Source of the DNA: Cytophagales bacterium Alg240-R148
GTDB lineage: Bacteria; Bacteroidota; Bacteroidia; Cytophagales; Cyclobacteriaceae
Direction of reading: 5' to 3'
DNA length: 64,000 bases
Assembly: GCA_900537185.1 (NCBI GenBank)
Contig: LS999826.1
Span: 124,001-188,000, forward strand
Made by a program: the position numbers and the translations under genes. Shown here piece after piece: positions 7,311 to 18,712 of the stretch; position 1 is the first letter of the stretch, and each line of letters begins with the position of its first letter. Under the pieces are notes generated by a model. It saw nothing but the letters and a program-made list of their open reading frames with translations. It was not told the origin of the DNA and ran no database searches.

Positions 7311-8969
7311 TTAAAAAGCAAAATATATAAATGGTTGGAGTTCTGTGGTAAGCACTTGGTAAATAAAGAATGACACTATAAAACAAGCAATTACTTTAAC
7401 AGAAAAATGGGTTTGGATGAAGGCAACCTTGTACCAAGTTTTTATGTTTGTTGGAAGCCAGTGAATGATGTAACCTATGAGCATGACGATAAAAACATTC
7501 TTATACCCCCACAAAATTTCTGGTAACCTATGCAGGTCTAAGTGGGTAGTAATTTGATTGAGTACGTTAGAGGCTGTTTGAAACGAATCGGATCGGAACC
7601 ATGTTCTGGTAAAGGTAATGAAGTTAAAAGTGATGAAAATGCCAATAAAGCGGTTGTACCACTTTGTTTTATCGCCCCAAGGGGATACTTTTTGCCAAAG
7701 TTTATAAACCACAAGTCCCAATCCGTTTAAGCCTCCCCAAACAACGAAGTTCCAACTGGCTCCATGCCACAAACCACCAATTAGCATGGTCATCATTAAA
7801 TTGATGTTGGTATTGAGCCAATTTTTGAATGGGCTGTATACCTTGCCGAAACCCACTAAGATGAATCCAGTACCAATACAGCCTATTGGAACCCACCAAT
7901 TGGCCGCTATGAGCGAAACAAAGAAAACTATAATGGCCATGCTCACGTACGAAAAAGTAGATCCTGACCGGTTGCCTCCCATCGGTATGTACAAATAATC
8001 TTTTAACCAAGAAGACAAGGAAATATGCCATCGCTTCCAAAATCCTGCAACACTACTCGCTTTGTAAGGGGAGTTGAAGTTGGTAGGCAGTTGAAAACCA
8101 AGTAAAAGTGCCAATCCAATAGCAATGTCCGTATAGCCTGAAAAGTCCGCATAGACTTGTAAAGAGTAGCCGTATAATGCCAATAGGTTTTCCGTGCCAG
8201 TATAAGAAAGTGGGTTGGCAAAAATTCTGTCAATAAAGTTCACCGCAATGTAATCGGCTAAAAACATTTTCTTTAACAACCCATTCAAGATCAAGAATAG
8301 GGCGCTCCCAAAGGCTTGTTTGCTCAGTTTATAGTCCTTGTAAAGCTGCGGGATGAAGTCAGATGCTCGAACAATAGGGCCAGCTACCAGCTGCGGGAAA
8401 AAGGATACGAAGAAACCGAAATCAAGCAAACTTTTCACAGGTTTTATCAAGCCTCGGTATATATCGACAGAATAGCTAATGGTCTGAAATGTGAAAAAGG
8501 AAACCCCAACAGGGAGTAAGATCTTGTCAACTCTAAAATGAGAACCAAAAAAAGAGTTGCTCCAGTAAGCAAAATGGTTCATGGGCACAACTTCTGTCCC
8601 TAGTAGTTCATTAAAAGCATCGGTGAAAAAGTAAGCATATTTAAAGTATACCAAAATGAATAAATTGATCACAATGCTAAGGGTGAGCCAAAGCTTTTTA
8701 CCCAAAGGATTTTTTGATTTGAATATTTGTTTGCCCAATAAAAAATCAGAAAGTGTTGAAACCAAAAGTATGGTAAAGAAAAACCCAGATGTTTTGTAAT
8801 AAAAGAACAAGCTTGCTAAAAATAAAAAGCCATTTCTAAGGGATTTTTTAGGGTAAATAAAGGAGAAAACCGTTAATACCACAGCAAAAAAAACCCAGAA
8901 ACTAACATTGGTAAATAACAATGGCTCCCTTTCCTTATAAGACAGTATGTTGGTTATGTATTCTATCAA
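7311..8969 (-). CDS. MBOAT family membrane O-acyltransferase (AlgI/PatA/DltB type)
   Basis: This is a polytopic inner-membrane protein of 552 residues, the normal size for AlgI-like MBOAT proteins. These move acyl (usually acetyl) groups across the membrane to extracytoplasmic glycans. Family landmarks are FFPQLVAGPIVRASDFIPQ near 190-208, YADFSGYTDIAIGLALLLGF near 273-292, WKRWHISLSSWLKDYLYIPM with His315, and the catalytic-type motif GGLWHGASWNFVVWGGLNG with His402. The start overlaps the stop of the upstream SGNH gene by four bases. It is the last gene of a four-gene operon, with the SGNH proteins as likely periplasmic partners. Whether the acceptor is peptidoglycan or an exopolysaccharide cannot be decided from sequence. 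Confidence 0.9.
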   Translation of the reverse strand: MIEYITNILSYKEREPLLFTNVSFWVFFAVVLTVFSFIYPKKSLRNGFLFLASLFFYYKTSGFFFTILLVSTLSDFLLGKQIFKSKNPLGKKLWLTLSIVINLFILVYFKYAYFFTDAFNELLGTEVVPMNHFAYWSNSFFGSHFRVDKILLPVGVSFFTFQTISYSVDIYRGLIKPVKSLLDFGFFVSFFPQLVAGPIVRASDFIPQLYKDYKLSKQAFGSALFLILNGLLKKMFLADYIAVNFIDRIFANPLSYTGTENLLALYGYSLQVYADFSGYTDIAIGLALLLGFQLPTNFNSPYKASSVAGFWKRWHISLSSWLKDYLYIPMGGNRSGSTFSYVSMAIIVFFVSLIAANWWVPIGCIGTGFILVGFGKVYSPFKNWLNTNINLMMTMLIGGLWHGASWNFVVWGGLNGLGLVVYKLWQKVSPWGDKTKWYNRFIGIFITFNFITFTRTWFRSDSFQTASNVLNQITTHLDLHRLPEILWGYKNVFIVMLIGYIIHWLPTNIKTWYKVAFIQTHFSVKVIACFIVSFFIYQVLTTELQPFIYFAF

Positions 8970-10225
8970 GGTTTTTGGTTTTTAAATTGTCGGTTGAGGT
9001 AGAGCGAAAAAGCATCGGTAATTGCCTGGTGCATAAGGTCTGCTTGTAAATTGTAGCCTTGTCTTGTAAAGTGTATTTTATCAGGTTTTGCCAGCCCTTT
9101 GTTTTGCCACAACTTAATGGAGTTTAATCCGCCCATTATTTCAAATAGATCCCAAACAGCTGCATTGTTTTTCGTTGCTAAATTAATCATACCCTTGCGT
9201 ACTCTCAATGCATTTTTGTTGGCATACCTTCTTTTATAGTAACTGTCGTTATTGGTAAGAAACAAAATGGCAACATCGGGATTGACCCTTCTGAACTTGT
9301 TAATCAATTGCTGGTAATTGTTTTCAAATTTTGTCTGACTAAAATTTTTACTAGGCCCGTATGCATCGTTAATGCCTATTCCAAAGATGATTAAATCCGG
9401 TTGGATGGCCTTTAGCTGGTTTTCGAATTGGACACAGCGAAGGTAGGAAGGAACACTGGCGCCGTTTACTCCAACTGCGTGGTAAGTAAAGCCATCTTCG
9501 AGGTTTAAGAATTGAATACCTTGAATTGTAAAGTGATTTTGTGCACTATCTGTTCGGACTAACTGAAAAGACAAAGAGTCGTAAGGTTTGTCCAAATCAA
9601 ATTCTGTATACCCAGCCACGGAGTCGCGGTGTTGGCTCAAGATGGAGTCAACACCATTCAAATGAATTGAAAAACTAGTAGAGTCGTTTGGGTGGAATAT
9701 TCTTACTTTATTAAAACTATACCGAACCTGGGCACTGTCTTGTGCCACAATAACAACGCTAGCATTTTCGGATTTGGTGGTTGCATTGGTTCCGGATAAT
9801 CCCCAATCGCAGCGATCCGAACGTTTGGCGCACCGACAGCCTAACCAATCTCCGGTGTAGCTTACTTTATAATGGTAGGGGTTGTTCGTGCGGGCCAGTC
9901 GAAAAGGAAAGAAAAATCCCCTTTGCCCTTTTACTCCAGGCTGTAAATTATTAAAATGATCGCGCATTTTACCAGATAAAACACCTGCCTGTACATGGGA
10001 GCCTCCGATGTGCATGATGCTTAATTTACCCTGCCCTTGGCCTAAAATATTATCCATTTCATTGAAGAAGTGATCGAATGATGCTGGCTCTCCATAAAAT
10101 TGAATAGAATTTTTTTCTAGGTTTAAAAATGGATATTGCTCAAATTTTTGACAAAAAGAGTATCCTGTTCCAACGAAAAAATAAAAAACAGATACAATAA
10201 TTATGTTATTTAGAAATTGAGGCAT
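8966..10225 (-). CDS. SGNH/GDSL-family protein with a GGS block I
   Basis: An N-terminal hydrophobic segment (residues 8-25) acts as a signal peptide or anchor. The SGNH blocks are block I IMHIGGSHVQAG (Ser76), block III IFGIGINDAYG, and block V DKIHFTRQGY (Asp382, His385). Block I reads G-G-S where most GDSL enzymes have G-D-S, but the Ser/Asp/His triad is present. SGNH proteins next to MBOAT genes act as acetyltransferases or esterases on the periplasmic side. The gene overlaps the preceding SGNH gene by 20 bases and the following MBOAT gene by four. Confidence 0.82.
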   Translation of the reverse strand: MPQFLNNIIIVSVFYFFVGTGYSFCQKFEQYPFLNLEKNSIQFYGEPASFDHFFNEMDNILGQGQGKLSIMHIGGSHVQAGVLSGKMRDHFNNLQPGVKGQRGFFFPFRLARTNNPYHYKVSYTGDWLGCRCAKRSDRCDWGLSGTNATTKSENASVVIVAQDSAQVRYSFNKVRIFHPNDSTSFSIHLNGVDSILSQHRDSVAGYTEFDLDKPYDSLSFQLVRTDSAQNHFTIQGIQFLNLEDGFTYHAVGVNGASVPSYLRCVQFENQLKAIQPDLIIFGIGINDAYGPSKNFSQTKFENNYQQLINKFRRVNPDVAILFLTNNDSYYKRRYANKNALRVRKGMINLATKNNAAVWDLFEIMGGLNSIKLWQNKGLAKPDKIHFTRQGYNLQADLMHQAITDAFSLYLNRQFKNQKP

Positions 10226-11690
10226 TGGGTGCTGGCTGGTTTAAACTGTCGGTTGTGTTTTGATTTTCTTCTGGAAGGATTCCTTTGTACACTTGGAAAT
10301 CATCCATGATGGCTTTGTAAAAAAGTTCCGCTATTTTTTTTGCTCCTTTTGGAGTGAAGTGCACGTAATCGCTTGCTGCCAATTGTGGGGAAGCAGTTAC
10401 CCATGCAGGCATGGAATTGGCTCCTCCCATAACCTCGTAGATGTCCCAATACCCACAACCCTCTTCAAAAGCAGCTTCCTTAAGAGCATCCCTTACCGAA
10501 GGAAGTATGGGGTAGGTGACAAATTTATCCTTTAATTTTGTTGACATGTCCGACGGTCCGATGACCACAAAATTACAGTTGGGTAAGAGCCGTTTCAAAT
10601 AGGCAATTTGTTTTTGGAAAGAACGGCCAAAACTTTTCGCTCGTTGCTCAGATGTTATGTATGGAATGGCATTGCCGCCATATTGTAAAATCATCAATTT
10701 GATGTTTTCTTTCCTGTATTGTTGCGATAGTTGCTGCTGGTCAATTTTCCTGAAAATGGTCCCAGAACTGCCCCTCATCGCAATGTTGTCTACTATTACA
10801 CCGGAGTAACTTTCTAGCGAAATGCCATAAATGTCAGGGCCTTCTTCTCCTGTGAAATTTATTTTAATGTTAGCAGGCGATTTTTTGAAATTGATACCGA
10901 TGGACCTGTTGTTCAAATTAGCTGCAATGGTGTCTGCATATACTTGAATGCTGTCGTTGACAAGTACTTGCATTCCAAAAGCTTGGGCATTGTTACCCAA
11001 CAATAACTTCATTTGATTGAAACGCCTCGTTCTAAAATAACCAATATTGGAAGGTTTTATTTCTAGCCAAGCGCTAGTGTTGGAAGAGTCCATATCGGAT
11101 AAACTGCCACTGTATTTGGAGAAACTTGCCAATAAACCATATTGGTTGTGGGTCAAGGTGCTGTCTCTTTTACCAAAAGCAGTATAGCGTTTCCAATTTT
11201 CAGAATGGCTTTGTGTTACCGTCATATTTGGAATGACCTGGAATGCCGGAATAAAACCAGGGCCAGTTCCACCATATGCTTTTTGGAATTCATTTCTAAT
11301 ATAACTGGTGATCCTGTCTCCTTCTATTTGGGAGTCACCATAATGAACAATTCTAGTTTTTTTTGAACCCTCTAGGCTTTTGAAAAAGAAGTTCAAGTTG
11401 GGCGTGTCGTTTTTGTATTGGATCCGCAGCATTTTCTTGCGGTAGGCCAACGCAACTAGCTTCAAGCTGTCTTTTATTTTCGTAGAATCAATTTCTATTA
11501 CCGTACTAGCCAGTATTTCGTCTATGTTTTTTACTTCAATACTATCTTCAGATACCAATGCATCAAAAGAAAAATATTCTATTTTTAAACCAGCCACCTG
11601 TATTCCTTCTTTTGGGAAAATCAAACTGGTAATAAAAGCCAAAAGTCCTACACATAACAACAGCGCTAACGTTTGATGCGGTTTGATCAT
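10206..11690 (-). CDS. SGNH/GDSL-family periplasmic acyl transferase or esterase
   Basis: A single N-terminal transmembrane helix (residues 7-25) anchors the protein. A beta-rich N-terminal part precedes the SGNH fold. Block I is RIVHYGDSQIEGDR with Ser120, block III is LQYGGNAIPY, and block V is DYVHFTPKGAKKIAEL with Asp441 and His444, so the triad looks intact. Residues after about 470 are a low-complexity polar tail. The ATG overlaps the stop of the LysM gene by one base. Together with the downstream SGNH and MBOAT proteins it resembles the two-step PatA/PatB-type O-acetylation arrangement. That role is inference from context. Confidence 0.82.
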   Translation of the reverse strand: MIKPHQTLALLLCVGLLAFITSLIFPKEGIQVAGLKIEYFSFDALVSEDSIEVKNIDEILASTVIEIDSTKIKDSLKLVALAYRKKMLRIQYKNDTPNLNFFFKSLEGSKKTRIVHYGDSQIEGDRITSYIRNEFQKAYGGTGPGFIPAFQVIPNMTVTQSHSENWKRYTAFGKRDSTLTHNQYGLLASFSKYSGSLSDMDSSNTSAWLEIKPSNIGYFRTRRFNQMKLLLGNNAQAFGMQVLVNDSIQVYADTIAANLNNRSIGINFKKSPANIKINFTGEEGPDIYGISLESYSGVIVDNIAMRGSSGTIFRKIDQQQLSQQYRKENIKLMILQYGGNAIPYITSEQRAKSFGRSFQKQIAYLKRLLPNCNFVVIGPSDMSTKLKDKFVTYPILPSVRDALKEAAFEEGCGYWDIYEVMGGANSMPAWVTASPQLAASDYVHFTPKGAKKIAELFYKAIMDDFQVYKGILPEENQNTTDSLNQPAPNASISK

Positions 11691-13069
11691 TATTTGCCCA
11701 CAGTTTTTATTTTGATTAGTTGACCTGGTTTGATGTTGTCGTCAATATCGTTGAGCTCCATGATTTCATCCGCCGTAACGCCAGGGAATTTTTTTGAAAT
11801 GGACCACAAAGTGTCTCCCTCCGAGATCGTATACTCAACATATCGTCCATGTTTTGTGGTAGTAACCGTGTTTTGAGGAGCACTTCTTTTTTCAGCAATT
11901 AAAGCTTTTTGCGGTTTTTTACCGGTGTAAATGGTGAGCTTTTGCCCGGCATAAATGTTGTCTCCCCTTAAATCATTCCAAGCCCTTAATTGGCTCACTT
12001 TTACCCCGTACCTTCCGGCTATACTTCCTAAATTGTCGCCGCTTCTAACTCTGTATTTATGGACGCTTGTTTTGGATAAGTCTGGAACTTGTTTTTTGAT
12101 TTTTTCGAGTTGCTTTGTTTTCTTTTCTGCCAAAACGTTGGCGTGTAAAATACTTTTCTCAAAGATTTTGATTTCGTTTTCGAGAAAAACATCTAGTTTG
12201 TCCATGGGTATGATTAATGGAACAGAACCTTTAGCAGGAGAATAAAAATCACCTTTCCAAACTGGGTTTAAAAATTGCAAATGTTTTTTTTCTAAAGACA
12301 AACTGGCTGCTAGCGAATCAAAACTGATGGGTTGGCTTAAGTCTATTGGTTGGTATGCTTGGATATAGAATATTGGTTCGCACAAATTGTAGGTGAAATT
12401 AAAAAGCAACTTAAAAGCCTGAAGCTCCTCAGCTTCATTGTCTAAGTGGTCAAATTCTTTGGTGTTGTGCTGTTGTTCTTTTTTATGCACCAACATAGGG
12501 CTACCTACCATAGCCAAGGATCGAAACTCAGGGCTGCTATACAGGTTGGAAAGTTGGGATTGGTAGCGAATAAAAGCTTCAAAAGACAGCCAGAAATCTC
12601 TTCTTTCGTCGGCGTAATAGTCTATGAACAAACCTTGTTTGGAAGCTGCAAATTGTGGGAGCCCCCACCAGCCAACTTTTTGTTTGTTATAATTTGTTAA
12701 AGGGGAAAAACCAGAAAAGAATGCGCTATAATACGCTACAGAATCCAGTTGGGCTTGAGCAGCTTTGTCTGGAAATGTCATTCTTTGGGTTTTAATTATT
12801 TGCGAAATTAAAACAATTTTTGGTAAAATTTGAGCAATTCTTTTGTCGTTGAAATGGGCTTGGAACGAACTGTCTTCTTGAAGTTTTCCAATATAAGTTG
12901 CCATCTTTTTTTGTTGATGGTCGGTTAAATGTTTTGCTTTGTTGGTCGGGAATATTGATTTCCAATACTCGATTCCTCCATCCATTCTACCTTCTAAATG
13001 CTGGGCATTGACAAAAATTGTCAAGCAAAAAAATAAACAAAATAACCCAAATGTTCTCATCCGATGCAT
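11690..13069 (-). CDS. LysM protein with degenerate MltD-like transglycosylase domain
   Basis: A signal peptide ends at VNAQ (residue 23). Residues of about 75-200 align without gaps to the lytic-transglycosylase domain of MltD as I remember it: SGFSP, then GWWGLPQF, GLFIDYYADERRD, and LSFEAFIRYQSQL. The catalytic Glu position (E-S-x-F in active enzymes) is Phe118 here, and the usual GxWQ becomes GWWG, so catalysis is probably lost. Two LysM domains follow, YRVRSGDNLGSIAGRYGVKV (about 348-392) and YTISEGDTLWSISKKFPGVT (about 412-457). These bind peptidoglycan. It is the first gene of the operon with two SGNH proteins and an MBOAT protein, so it may hold that machinery at the cell wall. Confidence 0.8.
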   Translation of the reverse strand: MHRMRTFGLFCLFFCLTIFVNAQHLEGRMDGGIEYWKSIFPTNKAKHLTDHQQKKMATYIGKLQEDSSFQAHFNDKRIAQILPKIVLISQIIKTQRMTFPDKAAQAQLDSVAYYSAFFSGFSPLTNYNKQKVGWWGLPQFAASKQGLFIDYYADERRDFWLSFEAFIRYQSQLSNLYSSPEFRSLAMVGSPMLVHKKEQQHNTKEFDHLDNEAEELQAFKLLFNFTYNLCEPIFYIQAYQPIDLSQPISFDSLAASLSLEKKHLQFLNPVWKGDFYSPAKGSVPLIIPMDKLDVFLENEIKIFEKSILHANVLAEKKTKQLEKIKKQVPDLSKTSVHKYRVRSGDNLGSIAGRYGVKVSQLRAWNDLRGDNIYAGQKLTIYTGKKPQKALIAEKRSAPQNTVTTTKHGRYVEYTISEGDTLWSISKKFPGVTADEIMELNDIDDNIKPGQLIKIKTVGK

Positions 13070-13183
13070 AACTTAATCTCCAAATATAAAAAAAAGATGC
13101 TTCTGTGGTTGTTATTTGGAGATTAAATTAAGGTTTTTTCTTACATCAAGCGCATTATTAGGGGCATATTTTTGTCATAAAGC

Positions 13184-13216
13184 AAAAAACCCAGTCCTTA
13201 CAAGGGACTGGGTTTT
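13184..13216 (-). terminator. Intrinsic terminator of the isocitrate dehydrogenase gene
   Basis: A perfect 12-base stem (13186-13197 with 13205-13216, core CCCAGTCC/GGACTGGG) has a seven-base loop. On the minus strand it is followed by a T run. It sits just past the idh stop codon and before the LysM operon. The T-rich flanks on both sides could let it work in either direction. Confidence 0.85.
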
Positions 13217-13238
13217 AATAAATGCCTATTGGAAATTG

Positions 13239-15518
<2,280 letters not shown>

Positions 15519-15567
15519 TCATGTACCGGGTTAGTATTATTTATATTTTAAAAGCTAACCAAACACC

Positions 15568-15581
15568 AAACGCTTGCGTTT
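15568..15581. repeat. Short palindrome upstream of idh and the CAP-domain gene
   Basis: AAACGC-TT-GCGTTT lies in the 255-base region between the divergent idh and CAP-domain genes. The region must contain both promoters. The palindrome could be an operator, but nothing in the sequence names a binding protein. Confidence 0.3.
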
Positions 15582-15725
15582 AATATAATTAGCTCTAATA
15601 GGACGTTTTTCAGGTATTAATTTTGGCACGAATTTAGAAAATAAAAATGAGTAAAAGAAACCTGCTTTTTTCTTTGGCCAATAAGCCTTATATTAATTAA
15701 AGCGAATCCATTAAAAAGGATGTCT

Positions 15726-16289
15726 ATGAAATACACTATGATTTACTGTTTTTTAGTGTTCTCAGCTTTTCACAGCTATGCCCAATCGCCTTGCATTGAT
15801 TCAAAAGAAAAGGCATTGTATGCATTAATAATGGAGTACAGGGCAAGCAAAGACCTTGCGGCCATACCCTGGTCCAAAAGCCTTTCCAAGGTGGCCGATT
15901 TGCACATTGAGGATTTGTCGGCACACTACAGTTTTGATGGATCTAACCAGTGCAATCCTCATTCTTGGTTTGAAAACGAACAATGGAGTTCGTGTTGTTA
16001 TACCAATAACCACAAAAAAGCCAAATGTATGTGGGATAAACCCAGAGAACTGACCAGTTACCAGGGCGATGGGTATGAAATCTTATTTTATCACAGTGCC
16101 AATGCTACGCCCAGTGCAGCCATGAATGGATGGAAAAATAGCAAAAGCCATGACCCCTTGCTTGTTAATGCGAATCAATGGGACCAATTAAAATGGAATG
16201 CCATCGGAATTGCTGTAAACCAACATTGGGCAGCTGTTTGGTTTGGGGTGCAACCCGTCTTAGAAGATCCGGAGTGGTGCAAAGACTAA
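15726..16289 (+). CDS. Secreted CAP-domain (SCP/PR1-like) protein
   Basis: A signal peptide (MIYCFLVFSAFHSYAQ) precedes a CAP fold. Matching segments are ALIMEYRASKDLAAIPWSKS, KVADLHIEDL with the first conserved His, GYEILFYHSANATPSAAMNGW with the conserved Glu and Trp, and SHDPLLVN with the second His. The C-terminal strand is WAAVWFG. Several cysteines (CNPH, SSCC, KCMWD) suggest disulphides and an extracytoplasmic site. CAP proteins bind lipids or other ligands, and bacterial roles are poorly defined. I chose ATG 15726 because AAAAAGGA lies six bases upstream. ATG 15720 has no room for a ribosome site. It converges with panB one base away. Confidence 0.8.
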   Translation: MKYTMIYCFLVFSAFHSYAQSPCIDSKEKALYALIMEYRASKDLAAIPWSKSLSKVADLHIEDLSAHYSFDGSNQCNPHSWFENEQWSSCCYTNNHKKAKCMWDKPRELTSYQGDGYEILFYHSANATPSAAMNGWKNSKSHDPLLVNANQWDQLKWNAIGIAVNQHWAAVWFGVQPVLEDPEWCKD

Positions 16290-16290
16290 C

Positions 16291-17109
16291 TTAGTATTGT
16301 TCTTTTTCATTCGGGAAGTCCCCGGATTTTACATCTTCGATATAGTGTTCTACTGCATTGGTAACAATATTGTCCAAATCAGCATATGCTCTTAAGAATC
16401 TTGGTTTGAATTCTTTTGTAATACCTAACATGTCTTGCATTACTAAGACTTGTCCGTCTACTGCGTTTCCTGCTCCAATTCCAATAATTGGAATGTTGAC
16501 AGTCTTGGCAACTTCTTCCGCCAGTTTGGCCGGTATTTTTTCTAAAACGATTGAAAAACAGCCACATTTTTCTAGAAGTATGGCGTCTTCTATTAACTTC
16601 TGCGCCTCTTCCTCTTCTTTGGCCCTCACTGTATACGTTCCAAACTTATAAATAGATTGTGGCGTTAGACCTAAATGCCCCATAACAGGTACTCCAGCAC
16701 TCAAAATGCGTTCAACGGAATCTTTTATTTCTGCACCGCCTTCCATTTTTACAGCATGTGCACCAGATTCTTTCATGATTCTAATGGCAGAGCGCAAAGC
16801 TTCGGTAGAATTACCTTGGTAAGAACCAAATGGGATGTCGACCACTACAAATGCCCTTGTAACCCCTTTAACAACCGAACTCGCATGGTAGATCATGTGG
16901 TCCAATGTTATGGGCAAGGTTGTTTCATTACCCGCCATTACGTTGGAGGCAGAATCACCAACTAGCAAAACGTCAATTCCTGCGCCATCTAAAATTCTTG
17001 CCATAGAAAAGTCATAGGCAGTTAACATGGAGATTTTTTCTCCCCGGTTCTTCATAGCTTGAAGTTGGTGGGTCGTAATTCGTTTTACTTCCGGACGATG
17101 TATAGACAT
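16291..17109 (-). CDS. panB: 3-methyl-2-oxobutanoate hydroxymethyltransferase
   Basis: PanB transfers a hydroxymethyl group from 5,10-methylene-THF to 2-oxoisovalerate, the first committed step of pantothenate and coenzyme A synthesis. Clear family blocks are [78 protein letters not shown] and [20 protein letters not shown]. Metal-binding Asp and Glu residues fall inside these. The ATG at 17109 gives the usual family N-terminus ([13 protein letters not shown]). An ATG at 17133 would add eight residues. No other pan gene is nearby. Confidence 0.96.
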   Translation of the reverse strand: MSIHRPEVKRITTHQLQAMKNRGEKISMLTAYDFSMARILDGAGIDVLLVGDSASNVMAGNETTLPITLDHMIYHASSVVKGVTRAFVVVDIPFGSYQGNSTEALRSAIRIMKESGAHAVKMEGGAEIKDSVERILSAGVPVMGHLGLTPQSIYKFGTYTVRAKEEEEAQKLIEDAILLEKCGCFSIVLEKIPAKLAEEVAKTVNIPIIGIGAGNAVDGQVLVMQDMLGITKEFKPRFLRAYADLDNIVTNAVEHYIEDVKSGDFPNEKEQY

Positions 17110-17171
17110 AGTTGTTAAGTTAATCTTTGGCAAATTAATACGAAGCGATAATAAATCAAACGAATGTTAGG

Positions 17172-18644
17172 TTAAATCTTGTTAGGAATTTCGATTGTGA
17201 ACCGAGTTCCTTCGCCTAGGGTGGAATGCACTTCTATTTTGCCATCCAGGGCTTCCACTGCTGTTTTCACTATGTACAAACCGAGTCCGCTTCCTTCATT
17301 TAATTCGGAGGCCCTATAAAACATATCAAAAATGGAAGATAGGTTGTCTTTGGGGATGCCAACGCCATTGTCTGCAACTTCAAAAGTTGCTTTTTCGGCA
17401 GAACAAGTGAAAGAAAGCGATAGGTTTGGGTTTTCCTTTGTATGGTCTGCATACTTCAATGCGTTTGAAATTAGATTGTTGAGTATGGTTTTGACGTGGG
17501 TCAGGTTGCTAATGAATTGGCACAAATGGCTTACCCTTACATCAATTTCCACGCCTTTGTCTTTGTCGGGGCTGAAATTGGTGGATACTGCATGGTTGAA
17601 CTCTACCATGAAATTAATGTCTGAATCGGCTTCTTCCAATTTTTCTGTTTTGGAAAGATCCAATAATTGACACACCAGGTGGTCCAGTTTTTCAATGTTT
17701 TCTTCAATTTTATTAATGTACTCCGCTTTCATCCCTCTTTCTTGCTCTGCTTTGTAGAGGTTGATTAAACCGGCCATGGATCGAAGCGGGCTTTTCAAAT
17801 CATGGGAAGCATGGTAAACAAAAGAGTCCAGTTTTTGATGGGCATCTTTTAACTTTTGTTGTGCTACTTTCGACTTCGAAATATCAATAATGACGGATTC
17901 CAAAATGCCTTCCTTTGGGTATAATGCTACCGAATAGTTGACCCAAACGGTGGTTTGATCTTCTTTTAGTATTTGTAGTTCAATGTCCTGGGCTTTTCCA
18001 TTTTTTTTGACTATCTCCACCAATTCGTCGCGGTCTTTTAGGTCATTGTAAAATTCTACAGTTTTACGGTTCTCTCGCTTTCCAGGCGGAACACCAGCCA
18101 ATTGCCAGAATTTTTCATTGGCTTGCAATATTGCACCGGTTTGTAGGTCGCTGCGAAAGATGCCTATTAGATCATTTTGAAATAGATTTTCATATTTTTG
18201 CTGCTTTTCTAGTAAGGCGGTGGTGTTTTTTAATTCTTCCGTGTAATCACTGTGGATGCCAGTAATTCGTGTGGCAAGGCCTTTTTCATTCCTGGAAATG
18301 ATGCCTTTAGTTTTTATCCAGCGATAGCTGCCATCTTTATGGCGCATTCGAAATTGCTGGTGGTAGTCTATTTGATCTCCTTGTATGCTGTCTTCTAACG
18401 TTTGGACCGCCTTGTCTTTGTCTTCTGGGTGGAGCAAACTGACCCATAAGTCGGGAAGCTCTTTGGCGCGGTCTTTAGATAAGCCCAACATCTGCAACCA
18501 CTTTGGAGAGACAAAATGAACGTCATTGGCGATGTCCCATTCCCAAAAGCCGTCGGTGGTATGCCTCGCACTTTCCTCCGCCAAATTGGGGTCGGAAGAT
18601 GAGTTGTTTGTTTGGTTGGATTCGGACTTGTTTTTATTTTGCAC
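17172..18644 (-). CDS. PAS-domain sensor histidine kinase, soluble
   Basis: The protein has no membrane helix. Two PAS/PAC units come first: one at about 25-150 (DGFWEWDIANDVHFVSPKWL, with PAC FRMRHKDGSYRWIKTKGIIS), the second at about 150-270 (IGIFRSDLQTGAILQANEKF, with VWVNYSVALYP). HisKA follows with YHASHDLKSPLRSMAGLINL, phosphoacceptor His in A-S-H-D. The HATPase domain has NLISNALKYADH, VADNGVGIPKDN and GSGLGLYIVKTAVEALDGKI. No response regulator adjoins it, so it is an orphan kinase. The architecture resembles phytochrome-type and cyanobacterial PAS kinases, but there is no sign of a chromophore site. Confidence 0.9.
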   Translation of the reverse strand: MQNKNKSESNQTNNSSSDPNLAEESARHTTDGFWEWDIANDVHFVSPKWLQMLGLSKDRAKELPDLWVSLLHPEDKDKAVQTLEDSIQGDQIDYHQQFRMRHKDGSYRWIKTKGIISRNEKGLATRITGIHSDYTEELKNTTALLEKQQKYENLFQNDLIGIFRSDLQTGAILQANEKFWQLAGVPPGKRENRKTVEFYNDLKDRDELVEIVKKNGKAQDIELQILKEDQTTVWVNYSVALYPKEGILESVIIDISKSKVAQQKLKDAHQKLDSFVYHASHDLKSPLRSMAGLINLYKAEQERGMKAEYINKIEENIEKLDHLVCQLLDLSKTEKLEEADSDINFMVEFNHAVSTNFSPDKDKGVEIDVRVSHLCQFISNLTHVKTILNNLISNALKYADHTKENPNLSLSFTCSAEKATFEVADNGVGIPKDNLSSIFDMFYRASELNEGSGLGLYIVKTAVEALDGKIEVHSTLGEGTRFTIEIPNKI

Positions 18645-18712
18645 GCAGACTTTTCTCCATTATTTATCAGCTTTCTTATTAAAGCACAGAGAAAAATAAA
18701 AAAGAAATTGAA

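Noticed and set aside
7542-8519. Open frames opposite or within the MBOAT gene
   Set aside because: They lie within a well-supported MBOAT coding region and show no family pattern.
7311-11690. Reading the MBOAT/SGNH operon as an alginate synthesis cluster
   Set aside because: No alginate polymerase, epimerase or GDP-mannose dehydrogenase genes are present. The LysM protein in the operon points to the cell wall instead.
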